Of a stretch of DNA of 27,707 bases, positions 15,635 through 22,609 are shown in pieces (positions within the stretch are counted from its first letter, which is position 1; every line of letters starts with the position of its first letter). Location: contig SFDT01000024.1 in assembly GCA_004558115.1 (NCBI GenBank), forward strand, positions 1 to 27,707. Reading direction: 5' to 3'. Source of the DNA: Clostridiales bacterium. Lineage in GTDB: Bacteria > Bacillota > Clostridia > Oscillospirales > Oscillospiraceae. The position numbers were made by a program, and so were the translations under genes. The notes beneath the pieces are model-generated. The model worked only from the letters and a program-made list of their open reading frames with translations, did not search any database and was not told where the DNA came from.

Positions 15635-15673
15635 GTCCATGCCCGCGCTTCTGCCAAGGCGCGGGCATTGGAC
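15635..15673. repeat. Strong GC-rich stem-loop in the gene-free gap
   Basis: GTCC plus ATGCCCGCGC (15635-15648) pairs with GCGCGGGCAT (15659-15668), a bulged T and GGAC (15670-15673). No T-run is adjacent and no gene contains it. It could be the core of a structured RNA; no family is recognised. Confidence 0.4.
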
Positions 15674-15690
15674 TATCCGGGACACACGAA

Positions 15691-15723
15691 AAAGCGTCCG
15701 CTCAAAAGAGCGGACGCTTTCTT
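15691..15723. terminator. Terminator of the lacI-PHP-pfkB transcript
   Basis: A perfect 13-bp stem (15691-15703 with 15708-15720, arm AAAGCGTCCGCTC) with loop AAAA. The arm ends give A/T-runs on both strands, so it can act bidirectionally. It lies ten bases beyond the kinase stop. Confidence 0.9.
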
Positions 15724-15732
15724 TATGTCTGA

Positions 15733-16611
15733 TCAATAGAATTCTTTCATGTACGCCTCGACATCCGCCCGGGTGCCCATATAAGGACCGGGGGTCTCCA
15801 TCTTCAGGGAGACCAGCGCCGTGGCAGTTTTCAGAGCGGTGGGGATATCCTGGGTGAGCCGCTCCGTGACGTAGCAGGCAAAAGTGGTATCGCCGCGGCC
15901 GGTGCGGCCGGACAGGTTTCTGGCCTTGATGGGGCAGGTATAGACCTCCTTGCCGTCGTAGACCAAAACCTCCGTGTTGTGGGTAATGAGGATCTCCTTG
16001 GCGCCCCAGCTGTACAGCAGCTTGGCAGCCTCCGCCCGGTCCGTCAGGCCGGTGAGGATCTCCGCCTCGGCGGCGTCGGTCTTCAGGAAGCGGACATAGG
16101 GCAGCATCTCCCGCTTGGCGGCCCAATCATGGTACACCATGCCGCCGTTTTCCACACAGCGCAGCATGGTCTGCACATCGATAGCCACCATGGCATGCTG
16201 CGCGGCAAAGGGGATCATCTCGTCGGTGATGTCGCCGCCCACAAGGCCGGCCAGGTGCCAGATAGCCGCGTCGATCTGGGGCACCTCATCAGTGCGGTAG
16301 GGGTCGATGACGCTGTCCACCGTGGAGGTGCGGCGCTCCCGGTCCGGGGTGTGGTACACATTTTTGGTGACAAAGGAATGGCTGCTGTGGAGAGGATAGA
16401 CCGTGATGTTGGGGGCGGCGGCAAACGCTGCTTTCAGGTCTACCTGGGTGGTGTCCGCCTTGGGAAGGACCGCGATCTTGTGGCCCATGTTGGCGGCGGC
16501 AAAGCCGGAGTAATACACCGCACCGCCGGTGGCCCGGACAGTAGTGCCGTCATAGTCCACATTGGTGTCCTGGGCGACTTCGCCGATGATCAGGGAATCA
16601 AACTGGCTCAT
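15733..16611 (-). CDS. PfkB/ribokinase-family sugar or polyol kinase
   Basis: A 292-residue kinase expected to phosphorylate a sugar, polyol or nucleoside with ATP. The N-terminal Gly pair in RATGGAVYYSGFAAANMG (G29-G30) matches PfkB signature one. The C-terminal anion-hole/catalytic loop reads SGRTGRGDTTFACYV with D241 as base, instead of the common DTxGAGD. This variant marks a subfamily distinct from ribokinase, fructokinase and phosphofructokinase; the substrate cannot be assigned. It overlaps the PHP gene by four bases (ATGA) and is the last gene of the lacI-led operon. Confidence 0.88.
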   Translation of the reverse strand: MSQFDSLIIGEVAQDTNVDYDGTTVRATGGAVYYSGFAAANMGHKIAVLPKADTTQVDLKAAFAAAPNITVYPLHSSHSFVTKNVYHTPDRERRTSTVDSVIDPYRTDEVPQIDAAIWHLAGLVGGDITDEMIPFAAQHAMVAIDVQTMLRCVENGGMVYHDWAAKREMLPYVRFLKTDAAEAEILTGLTDRAEAAKLLYSWGAKEILITHNTEVLVYDGKEVYTCPIKARNLSGRTGRGDTTFACYVTERLTQDIPTALKTATALVSLKMETPGPYMGTRADVEAYMKEFY

Positions 16612-17336
16612 ACGTTTTCCTCCTTCCGGATCTTCTCATCCGCGTCCACAAAGGACTGATATTTGGGGCTCCACAGCTGGAACTGCCGGGTCTCGATCAT
16701 ATGCTTATAGGCGTAAGAGTCCTTCACCCGCTCCGGCAAGATGACGCCGGCCTGGGCCTCATCACCGTCCCGGTGGGTGTCAGAGCCGGCCAGCCGGTAA
16801 TACGCGGGATGGCGCAGGCAAAGCTCCAGGGCCTTGTCGTTGTTGTTCTCATGGCGGGGGTTGCCGTTGATGATCTCCGCGCCGTGGACGGCAGTCTCCT
16901 GCACGGGAGCACTGCCCTTGCGGAAGGGATGGGCATGAATGATGAGCACCTGGTCGTGGAACTTGTCATAAAACTCCTGGGCGCTCATGCAGCACATGTA
17001 GGGATTGGAGCGGAGCCACTGTTCATCGATACCATAGACCAGGTAGTCGTTGTCATTTTCCGGGAACCGCAGCTCAGCGCCCAGGATCACGTCCAGGCCC
17101 ACTTCGTCGCCCCGCTTTTTGGAGGCGTGATAGCCGCTGAGGTAGTGGTCCATCACCGCGTCCCAGTTATGCTGGATATCGATGCGGGACAAATACTCCG
17201 GATGCAGATGGTCCGTGACCACAAGGCCCGTGAAGCCGTTGCGGACATAGCGGTCCACCACGTCCGCCGCCGGAAGGTGGCCGCACTTGCTGGTCTCCGA
17301 GGTATGGGTATGGGGGTCATAAAGATAACCATTCAT
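16608..17336 (-). CDS. PHP-domain phosphoesterase
   Basis: A 242-residue PHP protein with the expected tri-metal ligands: DPHTHT (H9, H11), VTDH (D42, H43), GAELRF (E88), IIHAHPFR (H134, H136) and GSDTHR (D186, H188). Relatives include histidinol phosphatase and 3',5'-nucleotide phosphatases, but nothing links this one to histidine or nucleotide metabolism. I chose the ATG at 17336 because AAGGAAG lies 8 bases upstream; a longer in-frame extension to 17489 runs into lacI without a ribosome site. It sits between lacI and the kinase, so it may remove a phosphate the kinase adds, or act on a cyclic or inhibitory phosphoester. Confidence 0.9.
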   Translation of the reverse strand: MNGYLYDPHTHTSETSKCGHLPAADVVDRYVRNGFTGLVVTDHLHPEYLSRIDIQHNWDAVMDHYLSGYHASKKRGDEVGLDVILGAELRFPENDNDYLVYGIDEQWLRSNPYMCCMSAQEFYDKFHDQVLIIHAHPFRKGSAPVQETAVHGAEIINGNPRHENNNDKALELCLRHPAYYRLAGSDTHRDGDEAQAGVILPERVKDSYAYKHMIETRQFQLWSPKYQSFVDADEKIRKEENV

Positions 17337-17406
17337 TTTGTTTACTTCCTTTTCATCATAGGAACCCGGGCGCGCCGGGCATCCTGTTTTTGATCGTGTT
17401 TCTGTC

Positions 17407-18411
17407 TCAGTCCAGAGGCCGGCAGGTGCTGCGCTTGATGAGGGTCGGCAGCAGGATCTGGTGCACATACCCCTGGGTCCCGTTTTCAATTTTGTCCCGC
17501 AGCATGTCCACTGCCTGGACCGCCATCTCCCGCTTGGGCTGTTCGATGGTGGTCAGCTCAATACGGGGCATGCCCGTGGCCGTGATATTATCGAAGCCAA
17601 TGAGACTCAGCCGGCCGGGAATGTCAATATGCATTTCATCCGCCGCCTTCAAAATGCCCAGGGCATTGGAGTCCGTGGAGGCAAAGATGGCGGTGTAATC
17701 CAGCGGTTTGGAGAACAGGTCCCGGGCCAGCTGGTAGCCGTTATTGATAGAGGAGCGGGAAAATTCACTGTTGAAAAACCGCTGCTGAAGCCCCAATTCC
17801 TGGCAGGCCTTCATGTATCCCTCCGCCCGCAGCTGGTGGGTAGTGGAATGGCGGCGGCCAAAATACAAAATATCCCGGTGTCCCAAGTCATAGAGGTATT
17901 TCGTGCCGATATAGGTGCCCCGGCTGTTGTCCACAGCCACATAGCTCTGGGGCTGGTCCCGCAGGTTCTCCGACAAAAACACCGTGGGGACCTGGTCCGC
18001 GTAAGCCCGGATGTTCTCATAGGTCTTCGGGCTCTGGGGCACAATGAGGATGCCGTCCACCTGGCGTCCCAGCAGCAGCTTCACCACAGTTTTCTCCTGC
18101 TTCAGATCGGGACCGGAGTTGCACAGCATGATATTGTACCCGTGAGACCGGGCACTCATCTCCGCGTAATAAGCCAGCTCCGACATGAACTGGTTGTCGA
18201 TGGAGGGCACCACCAGGCCAATGAGGTCCGTCTTTTTCATGACCATGGAGCGGGCCACATAATTGGTGGTATAGCCCATTTCATCACACAGCTTGATGAT
18301 CCGCTCCCGGGTCTCACTGCCGATCTGCGGACTGCCGGAAAGGGCGCGGGAGACCGTTGCATAAGACACACCGGCGGCCTTCGCAACATCTTTCAGCGTT
18401 ACACTTTTCAT
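17407..18411 (-). CDS. LacI-family transcriptional repressor
   Basis: A 334-residue regulator with the LacI helix-turn-helix at the N terminus (VTLKDVAKAAGVSYATVSRA, then LSGSPQIG) and the hinge helix near ARSMVMKK. A periplasmic-binding-like effector domain follows, with ASTDSNALGILKAA and LSLIGFDN as normal landmarks. It should bind a CG-centred palindrome, and AAACGTTT sites lie on both sides of its promoter region. The effector is probably a sugar or sugar phosphate. Its start has AAAGGA nine bases upstream. It leads a minus-strand operon with the PHP and kinase genes 70 bases downstream. Confidence 0.95.
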   Translation of the reverse strand: MKSVTLKDVAKAAGVSYATVSRALSGSPQIGSETRERIIKLCDEMGYTTNYVARSMVMKKTDLIGLVVPSIDNQFMSELAYYAEMSARSHGYNIMLCNSGPDLKQEKTVVKLLLGRQVDGILIVPQSPKTYENIRAYADQVPTVFLSENLRDQPQSYVAVDNSRGTYIGTKYLYDLGHRDILYFGRRHSTTHQLRAEGYMKACQELGLQQRFFNSEFSRSSINNGYQLARDLFSKPLDYTAIFASTDSNALGILKAADEMHIDIPGRLSLIGFDNITATGMPRIELTTIEQPKREMAVQAVDMLRDKIENGTQGYVHQILLPTLIKRSTCRPLD

Positions 18412-18445
18412 ACTGCATCGTCCTTTTCACGCGACGAAAAATCGT

Positions 18446-18453
18446 AAACGTTT
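18446..18453. promoter_or_regulatory. AAACGTTT operator in the lacI leader
   Basis: AAACGTTT within ATCGTAAACGTTTCCGC lies between the lacI promoter (18510-18538) and its start codon, about 50 bases into the transcript, where bound repressor would act as a roadblock. Autoregulation is likely. Confidence 0.65.
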
Positions 18454-18468
18454 CCGCTTTTTTTGAAC

Positions 18469-18500
18469 CAGCAGGCGGACCCACGGTCCCTCTCCTGCTG
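18469..18500. other. Two-part stem-loop in the lacI leader
   Basis: CAGCAGG (18469-18475) pairs with CCTGCTG (18494-18500), and inside it GGACC (18477-18481) pairs with GGTCC (18485-18489). No T-run follows on the minus strand, so it is not an obvious terminator. Confidence 0.45.
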
Positions 18501-18509
18501 TCTATGAAA

Positions 18510-18538
18510 AGAATATCCGATTTTTCATACATTGTCAA
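18510..18538 (-). promoter_or_regulatory. lacI promoter
   Basis: On the minus strand TTGACA (18538-18533), 17 bases and TATTCT (18515-18510). It diverges from the HAD operon promoter at 18611, with about 72 bases between the -35 boxes. Confidence 0.75.
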
Positions 18539-18610
18539 CATCAATCTTAGTTTTATCCTGCTTTTGGGCAGAAAACCGAAAATTTAACGTACTCTTTGGC
18601 ATTTGGCATA

Positions 18611-18639
18611 TTGACAAAGCGGCTGGTGTTCTTTAGAAT
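18611..18639 (+). promoter_or_regulatory. Promoter of the five-HAD operon
   Basis: TTGACA (18611-18616), 17 bases and TAGAAT (18634-18639). Transcription should start near 18646, just before the operator at 18659. Confidence 0.82.
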
Positions 18640-18658
18640 AAAAACTATCAAAAGTCGC

Positions 18659-18666
18659 AAACGTTT
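18659..18666. promoter_or_regulatory. AAACGTTT operator of the HAD operon
   Basis: AAACGTTT within TCGCAAACGTTTACAGC sits about 15 bases downstream of the predicted start site. A LacI-type repressor here would block the whole HAD/mutase operon. Confidence 0.7.
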
Positions 18667-18689
18667 ACAGCCTAAAAGGGGGAATGTCC

Positions 18690-19457
18690 ATGATCCGTGC
18701 GGTACTGTTCGATGTAGGCGGCACGCTCCACGAGGTACACCGGGAGCCGGAACTAGAGATCGCTTTTTGCAGTGAGCTGCTGGAAAAGCTGTCCAGCAGC
18801 GGCATTTCTCTGTCTGTCACGCCTCAGGACCTGCTGCCTCTGCTGCATCAGAACGCCGAGAATTATAAGCACTGGTCCGAGGAGAGCCGGGTAGAGCTTC
18901 CCGCCTCCCGCATCTGGAGTGAGTATTACCTGCGCCAGTTTCATATCGGAGAGGACCGCCTGGCTCCCATTGCCGAGGAGCTTTCCGTCTGGTATGATTC
19001 CCACCGTGTCCGCAATGTTCCCCGCCCCCATATGCAGGAGACCATTTTCCGCTTGCGGGACATGGGACTGGTCCAGGGCATCATCTCCAATATGATCTCC
19101 AGGACCTACGTCCCCGGCCTGATGGAGCAGTACGGCATCTCCGAATGCCTTTCCTGTGTGATCGTCTCCGCCTCGGCCGGCATCCGCAAGCCGGACCCCG
19201 CTATCTTCCAAATGGCCGCCGGGACCTGCGGTGTTGCCTGCGGAGAGATGGCCTATGTGGGCGACACGCTGTCCCGGGATGTGCTGGGCTGCCGCAACGC
19301 CGGCGTGGCTCTTTCCATTCAGATTCAAAACCCCGACATGGCTTTCCGGGACGCGGCCTTTGTAAACACCGGCCTGGCCCCGGATGTCCGCATCAGTGAC
19401 CTGGCGGAGATCCCGGACATCGTCCGTGCCTATAATGCCCGGGCATCCGCGCTTTGA
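18690..19457 (+). CDS. HAD-superfamily protein 1, motif I D-x-G-x-T
   Basis: A 255-residue HAD protein with a helical C1 cap between motifs I and II. Motif I is FDVGGTLHE (D8), where the second Asp, normally the general acid/base, is Gly. Motif II Ser is S133 (GIISNM), motif III Lys is K167 (IRKPDPAIF) and motif IV is VGDTLSRD (D192, D197). The nucleophile and metal sites are intact but ordinary phosphatase chemistry may be impaired. I chose ATG 18690 because AGGGGG is seven bases upstream; ATG 18684 is too close. It is the most divergent of the five paralogues and first in the operon. Confidence 0.88.
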   Translation: MIRAVLFDVGGTLHEVHREPELEIAFCSELLEKLSSSGISLSVTPQDLLPLLHQNAENYKHWSEESRVELPASRIWSEYYLRQFHIGEDRLAPIAEELSVWYDSHRVRNVPRPHMQETIFRLRDMGLVQGIISNMISRTYVPGLMEQYGISECLSCVIVSASAGIRKPDPAIFQMAAGTCGVACGEMAYVGDTLSRDVLGCRNAGVALSIQIQNPDMAFRDAAFVNTGLAPDVRISDLAEIPDIVRAYNARASAL

Positions 19458-19515
19458 CCCGATCTCATCCTATTTAGAGCTTATCGAGATATTCAATATT
19501 AATAAGGAGGACTTT

Positions 19516-20253
19516 ATGATGACCCCCGATATTCAAACCATCTTTTTCGACGTCGGCAATACCCTCCGCATCGTCCTGAAGGAACAGGATTTTATCGACA
19601 AGGCGGAAGCCGGCCTCATGGAACTCATCCAGACCCAGGAATCTCATGACGAGCTGTTCGCCAAGCTGGAGGAGCGGTGGAAGAAGTACCGCAAGATGTC
19701 CAAGACCACCCTGCTGGATGTCTCCGAGGGCGAACTGTGGACCCAGTATATGCTGCCGGAGTATGACCCCAATATGGTCTATGCCAACGCTCCCCGTCTG
19801 ACCCGTCTGTGGCGGGACCATGACGGCCGACGTGTGGCCCGTCCCGACGCCGTGGACACCATCCGAGAGCTGCACAAGCGGGGTTACACCCTGGGCATCA
19901 TCGCCAACACCGTCACGGAGACGGAGATCCCCGACTGGATGGCCGCCGACGGCGTGGCGGACTGCTTCAAAACCACCATCCTCTCCTCCAAGGTCCGGCT
20001 GCGCAAGCCCGACCCCGCCATCTATCATCTGGCCTGCCGCTGCATCGGCACCCCCGAGGCCAACTGCGCCTATGTGGGCGACAACCCGGTGCGGGATGTG
20101 GAAGGCACCCAGGCCGCCGGATTCGGTATGATGATCCGTATCGACGAGCCTGACACCCTGAACAACGAAAAGGCCACCGGCAAGGAGTTCACGCCCGACC
20201 ATGTTATCCTGAAGCTGAGCGACCTGCTGGACATCTTCCCTGCCAGAGGGTAA
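19516..20253 (+). CDS. HAD-superfamily protein 2, motif I D-x-G and motif II Ala
   Basis: A 245-residue paralogue. Motif I is FFDVGNTLRI (D12, Gly at the second-Asp position). Motif II reads GIIANTVTE, with Ala (A130) where Ser or Thr normally holds the phosphate. Motif III (K164, LRKPDPAIY) and motif IV (YVGDNPVRD, D189, D194) are intact. Two altered catalytic positions make classical phosphatase activity doubtful, so binding, regulation or a different reaction is possible. AAGGAGG precedes ATG 19516, and ATG 19519 is an equal alternative. It is closest to the next gene, sharing a near-identical 66-base block. Confidence 0.88.
   Translation: MMTPDIQTIFFDVGNTLRIVLKEQDFIDKAEAGLMELIQTQESHDELFAKLEERWKKYRKMSKTTLLDVSEGELWTQYMLPEYDPNMVYANAPRLTRLWRDHDGRRVARPDAVDTIRELHKRGYTLGIIANTVTETEIPDWMAADGVADCFKTTILSSKVRLRKPDPAIYHLACRCIGTPEANCAYVGDNPVRDVEGTQAAGFGMMIRIDEPDTLNNEKATGKEFTPDHVILKLSDLLDIFPARG
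19978..20043 (+). repeat. Direct repeat shared by HAD genes 2 and 3
   Basis: Bases 19978-20043 match 20725-20790 at 65 of 66 positions (a single T/C difference), far above the surrounding identity. The block encodes motif III and flanking residues. It indicates recent duplication with local gene conversion, or very strong constraint. Confidence 0.85.
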
Positions 20254-20259
20254 TGTGCC

Positions 20260-20991
20260 ATGGCCCTGCATGACATTCAAGCCATCTTTTTCGACATCGG
20301 CAGCACCCTGCGGGTGACGGACAAGGACCCCGCGTTTATCGCGGAAGGCCGCCGGAAACTGGCGGAGCTGGCAAAAAGTAGGGAGGACCCGGAGGTCTTT
20401 TACCAAAAGCTGAAGACACGCTACGATGCCTACCGGGAGGTGTCCAAGACCGCTCTTTTGGACTATCCCGAGATCGAGCTTTGGCAGCAGATCATGCTGC
20501 CGGATGTAGACGGCGAATACGTGGCAGCCCACGCCCAGGCGTTTACCACCCTTTGGCGGGACGGCACCAACGGCAAGCGCCTCACCCGGTTCGACACTGT
20601 GGCCACCATTCGGGAACTGTACCGCCGGGGCTACACCCTGGGCATCATCGCCAACACCATCACGGAGGCGGAGATCACCGACTGGATGATCGAGGAGGGC
20701 ATCTCCCACTGCTTTACCACCACGATCCTCTCCTCCAAGGTCCGGCTGCGCAAGCCCGACCCCGCCATCTATCACCTGGCCTGCCGCTGCTGCGGTGTTC
20801 CGGAAGCCAACTGCGCCTACATCGGTGACAACCCCGACCGGGATGTGGAGGGCACCCGCGCCGCCGGCTATGGCTGCATGGTCCTCATCGACGACCCCAA
20901 AAAAGGACGGACAGAAAAAATGCGGGCGTCCTGCGACTGCCTGATTGAAAATCTCAGTGAGCTGCTGGACCTTTTCCCCGCTAAAAACTGA
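20260..20991 (+). CDS. HAD-superfamily protein 3, motif I D-x-G and motif II Ala
   Basis: A 243-residue paralogue starting six bases after HAD 2, behind AGAGGG. Motif I is FFDIGSTLRV (D12, Gly in place of the second Asp), motif II GIIANTITE (Ala at 131), motif III LRKPDPAIY (K165) and motif IV YIGDNPDRD (D190, D195). It is the sister of HAD 2, with matching length, cap pattern (SKTALLDYPEIELW against SKTTLLDVSEGELW) and repeat block. The same two altered catalytic positions occur in both, so the change predates or was copied during their duplication. Confidence 0.88.
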   Translation: MALHDIQAIFFDIGSTLRVTDKDPAFIAEGRRKLAELAKSREDPEVFYQKLKTRYDAYREVSKTALLDYPEIELWQQIMLPDVDGEYVAAHAQAFTTLWRDGTNGKRLTRFDTVATIRELYRRGYTLGIIANTITEAEITDWMIEEGISHCFTTTILSSKVRLRKPDPAIYHLACRCCGVPEANCAYIGDNPDRDVEGTRAAGYGCMVLIDDPKKGRTEKMRASCDCLIENLSELLDLFPAKN

Positions 20992-21009
20992 AAAAAGGAG
21001 ACTGGACCT

Positions 21010-21747
21010 ATGGATATGACCAAACGCTACAAGGGAGTATTTTTCGATCTGGGCGGCACGCTGCGCATCGCCCTGATGGATGAGCCTTACATGAAGCACG
21101 CCCGCCGCAAGATGGCGGAGATCGCCGGCAGCGAGCTGCCCTACGAGGAATTTTACCAGATCGTGGAGGATCGCTATGAGCCCTACCGCAAGTGGGCCCT
21201 GGGCGAAAACAAGGAATCCGGCGACGAGGAGCTGTGGTGCAAATGGCTGCTGCCGGACTATGACCAGGCCCGCATCAAGCAGGTCTGCCATGAGCTGAGC
21301 TTCCAGTACCGCCAGTGCAAGGGCCGCCGCATTGTCGTGGACGGCGGCGTGGAGGTCATCAAAGGCCTGCATGAGCGCGGCTACAAGCTGGGCATCATCT
21401 CCAACCTCATCGGTGAGAACGAGGTCCCCGACTGGCTGGAGGAGGACGGCCTGGCCCAGTATTTCGACACGGTCATCCTCTCCTCTGTCTGCCACCTGCG
21501 CAAGCCCTGCTCCGAGATCTACAAGGTCGCCTGCGCCGACCTGGGTGTGGCTCCCGAGGACTGCGTGTCCGTGGCGGACAATGTCAAGCGGGACATCACC
21601 GGCGCCAAGGAGGCCGGCATCGGCTGCAACATCATCTTTGAATCTCCCGAGAAAAAACACGCCGTGACGTTCACCGAGGAAAACCGCCCCGACGCGGTCA
21701 TCAAGGACTTCCGGGAGATCCTGGACCTGCTGCCGCCCCTTAACTAA
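21010..21747 (+). CDS. HAD-superfamily protein 4, motif I D-x-G
   Basis: A 245-residue paralogue. Motif I is FFDLGGTLRI (D13, Gly at the second-Asp position), motif II GIISNLIGE (S131 kept), motif III LRKPCSEIY (K165, with Cys-Ser replacing the usual Asp-Pro) and motif IV SVADNVKRD (D190, D195; Ala for the usual Gly). The segment FQYRQCKGRRIVVDGG before motif II is shared with HAD 5, so these two are sisters. It starts 18 bases after HAD 3 behind AAGGAG. Function is unknown; the loss of the acid/base Asp is shared by all five proteins. Confidence 0.88.
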   Translation: MDMTKRYKGVFFDLGGTLRIALMDEPYMKHARRKMAEIAGSELPYEEFYQIVEDRYEPYRKWALGENKESGDEELWCKWLLPDYDQARIKQVCHELSFQYRQCKGRRIVVDGGVEVIKGLHERGYKLGIISNLIGENEVPDWLEEDGLAQYFDTVILSSVCHLRKPCSEIYKVACADLGVAPEDCVSVADNVKRDITGAKEAGIGCNIIFESPEKKHAVTFTEENRPDAVIKDFREILDLLPPLN

Positions 21748-21809
21748 ATCGATTTCGCGGACCGTCCGGGTTTTCCCGGGCGCGTCCTGCGTTCTGGAGG
21801 TCATGAATC

Positions 21810-22586
21810 ATGAATACCGACATTCGTTACATTTTCCTGGACCTGGGCGGCACCTTCCGTGTCATTGACGAGGACCCCGCCTACCTCTCCGCCGCCAGAG
21901 CCAAGATCGCCGCGCTCTGCGGCGTGGAGACTGACGACCCCAACAAGTGGTTTGACGAGGTCATCGACACGCGGTACGACAAGTACCGGGAATGGGCGCT
22001 AAAGTTCATGTGCGAGGCGCCGGAGGAGGTCCTTTGGACCCGCTGGCTGGCCTATGACATGGACCAGGAGCGGATCAGAAAAAACGCCTCCGAGCTGACG
22101 TACCAGTACCGGCAGACCAAGGGCCGCCGCACCGTGGTGCCCGGCGGCGCCGAGACCGTGAAGGAGCTGTGCAAACGGGGCTACACCCTGGGCATCATCT
22201 CCGACCTGGTGGGCAAGCGCGAGGTGGACGAATGGCTGGACACCGACGGCCTGCGCCCCTATTTCAAGACCGTCCAGCAGTCCTCTATCACTTATGTCCG
22301 CAAGCCCGGTCCCGCCATCTATTACTACGCCATGGAGGAGGTCGGCGCCAGGGCGGAAAACTGCTGCTATGTGGGCGACAACCTCAACCGGGACATCGTG
22401 GGCGCCAAGGCCTGCGATTTCGGCATGACCGTGGCCGTCCAGTACAACAAAAACAAGCCCCTGAAGCTGACGGAGGAAAACATGCCCGACGCCAAGGTGC
22501 ATGCCTTCCCCCAGCTGCTGGATATTTTCCCCGCCTGCGGCCAGGTTACCGTGGACAATCTCATCCTGCCCACCGAGGGGCAGTAA
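21810..22586 (+). CDS. HAD-superfamily protein 5, motif I D-x-G
   Basis: A 258-residue paralogue and sister of HAD 4. Motif I is FLDLGGTFRV (D11, Gly at the second-Asp position), motif II GIISDLVGK (S131), motif III VRKPGPAIY (K165) and motif IV YVGDNLNRD (D190, D195). The C terminus carries about ten extra residues. A 62-base gap with a small hairpin (CCGGG, TTTT, CCCGG) separates it from HAD 4; GGAGG precedes the ATG. It lies 23 bases before the permuted mutase gene, so both are very likely on one transcript. Confidence 0.88.
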   Translation: MNTDIRYIFLDLGGTFRVIDEDPAYLSAARAKIAALCGVETDDPNKWFDEVIDTRYDKYREWALKFMCEAPEEVLWTRWLAYDMDQERIRKNASELTYQYRQTKGRRTVVPGGAETVKELCKRGYTLGIISDLVGKREVDEWLDTDGLRPYFKTVQQSSITYVRKPGPAIYYYAMEEVGARAENCCYVGDNLNRDIVGAKACDFGMTVAVQYNKNKPLKLTEENMPDAKVHAFPQLLDIFPACGQVTVDNLILPTEGQ

Positions 22587-22609
22587 CTGCACGATAGGAG
22601 GTAACTTTT

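Noticed and set aside
15524..15739. Plus-strand 71-codon frame in the gap
   Set aside because: Starts with TTG without a ribosome site, runs through the palindromes and the terminator, and has no recognisable domain.
19474..21804. 776-codon open frame antisense to HAD genes 2-4
   Set aside because: Internal repeats in it merely mirror the HAD paralogues. It has no ribosome site and no family.
18690..22586. HAD genes as haloacid dehalogenases or phosphonatases
   Set aside because: Dehalogenases have Tyr and phosphonatases Ala at the second motif I position, and neither family's cap residues are recognisable. Gly does not match either.
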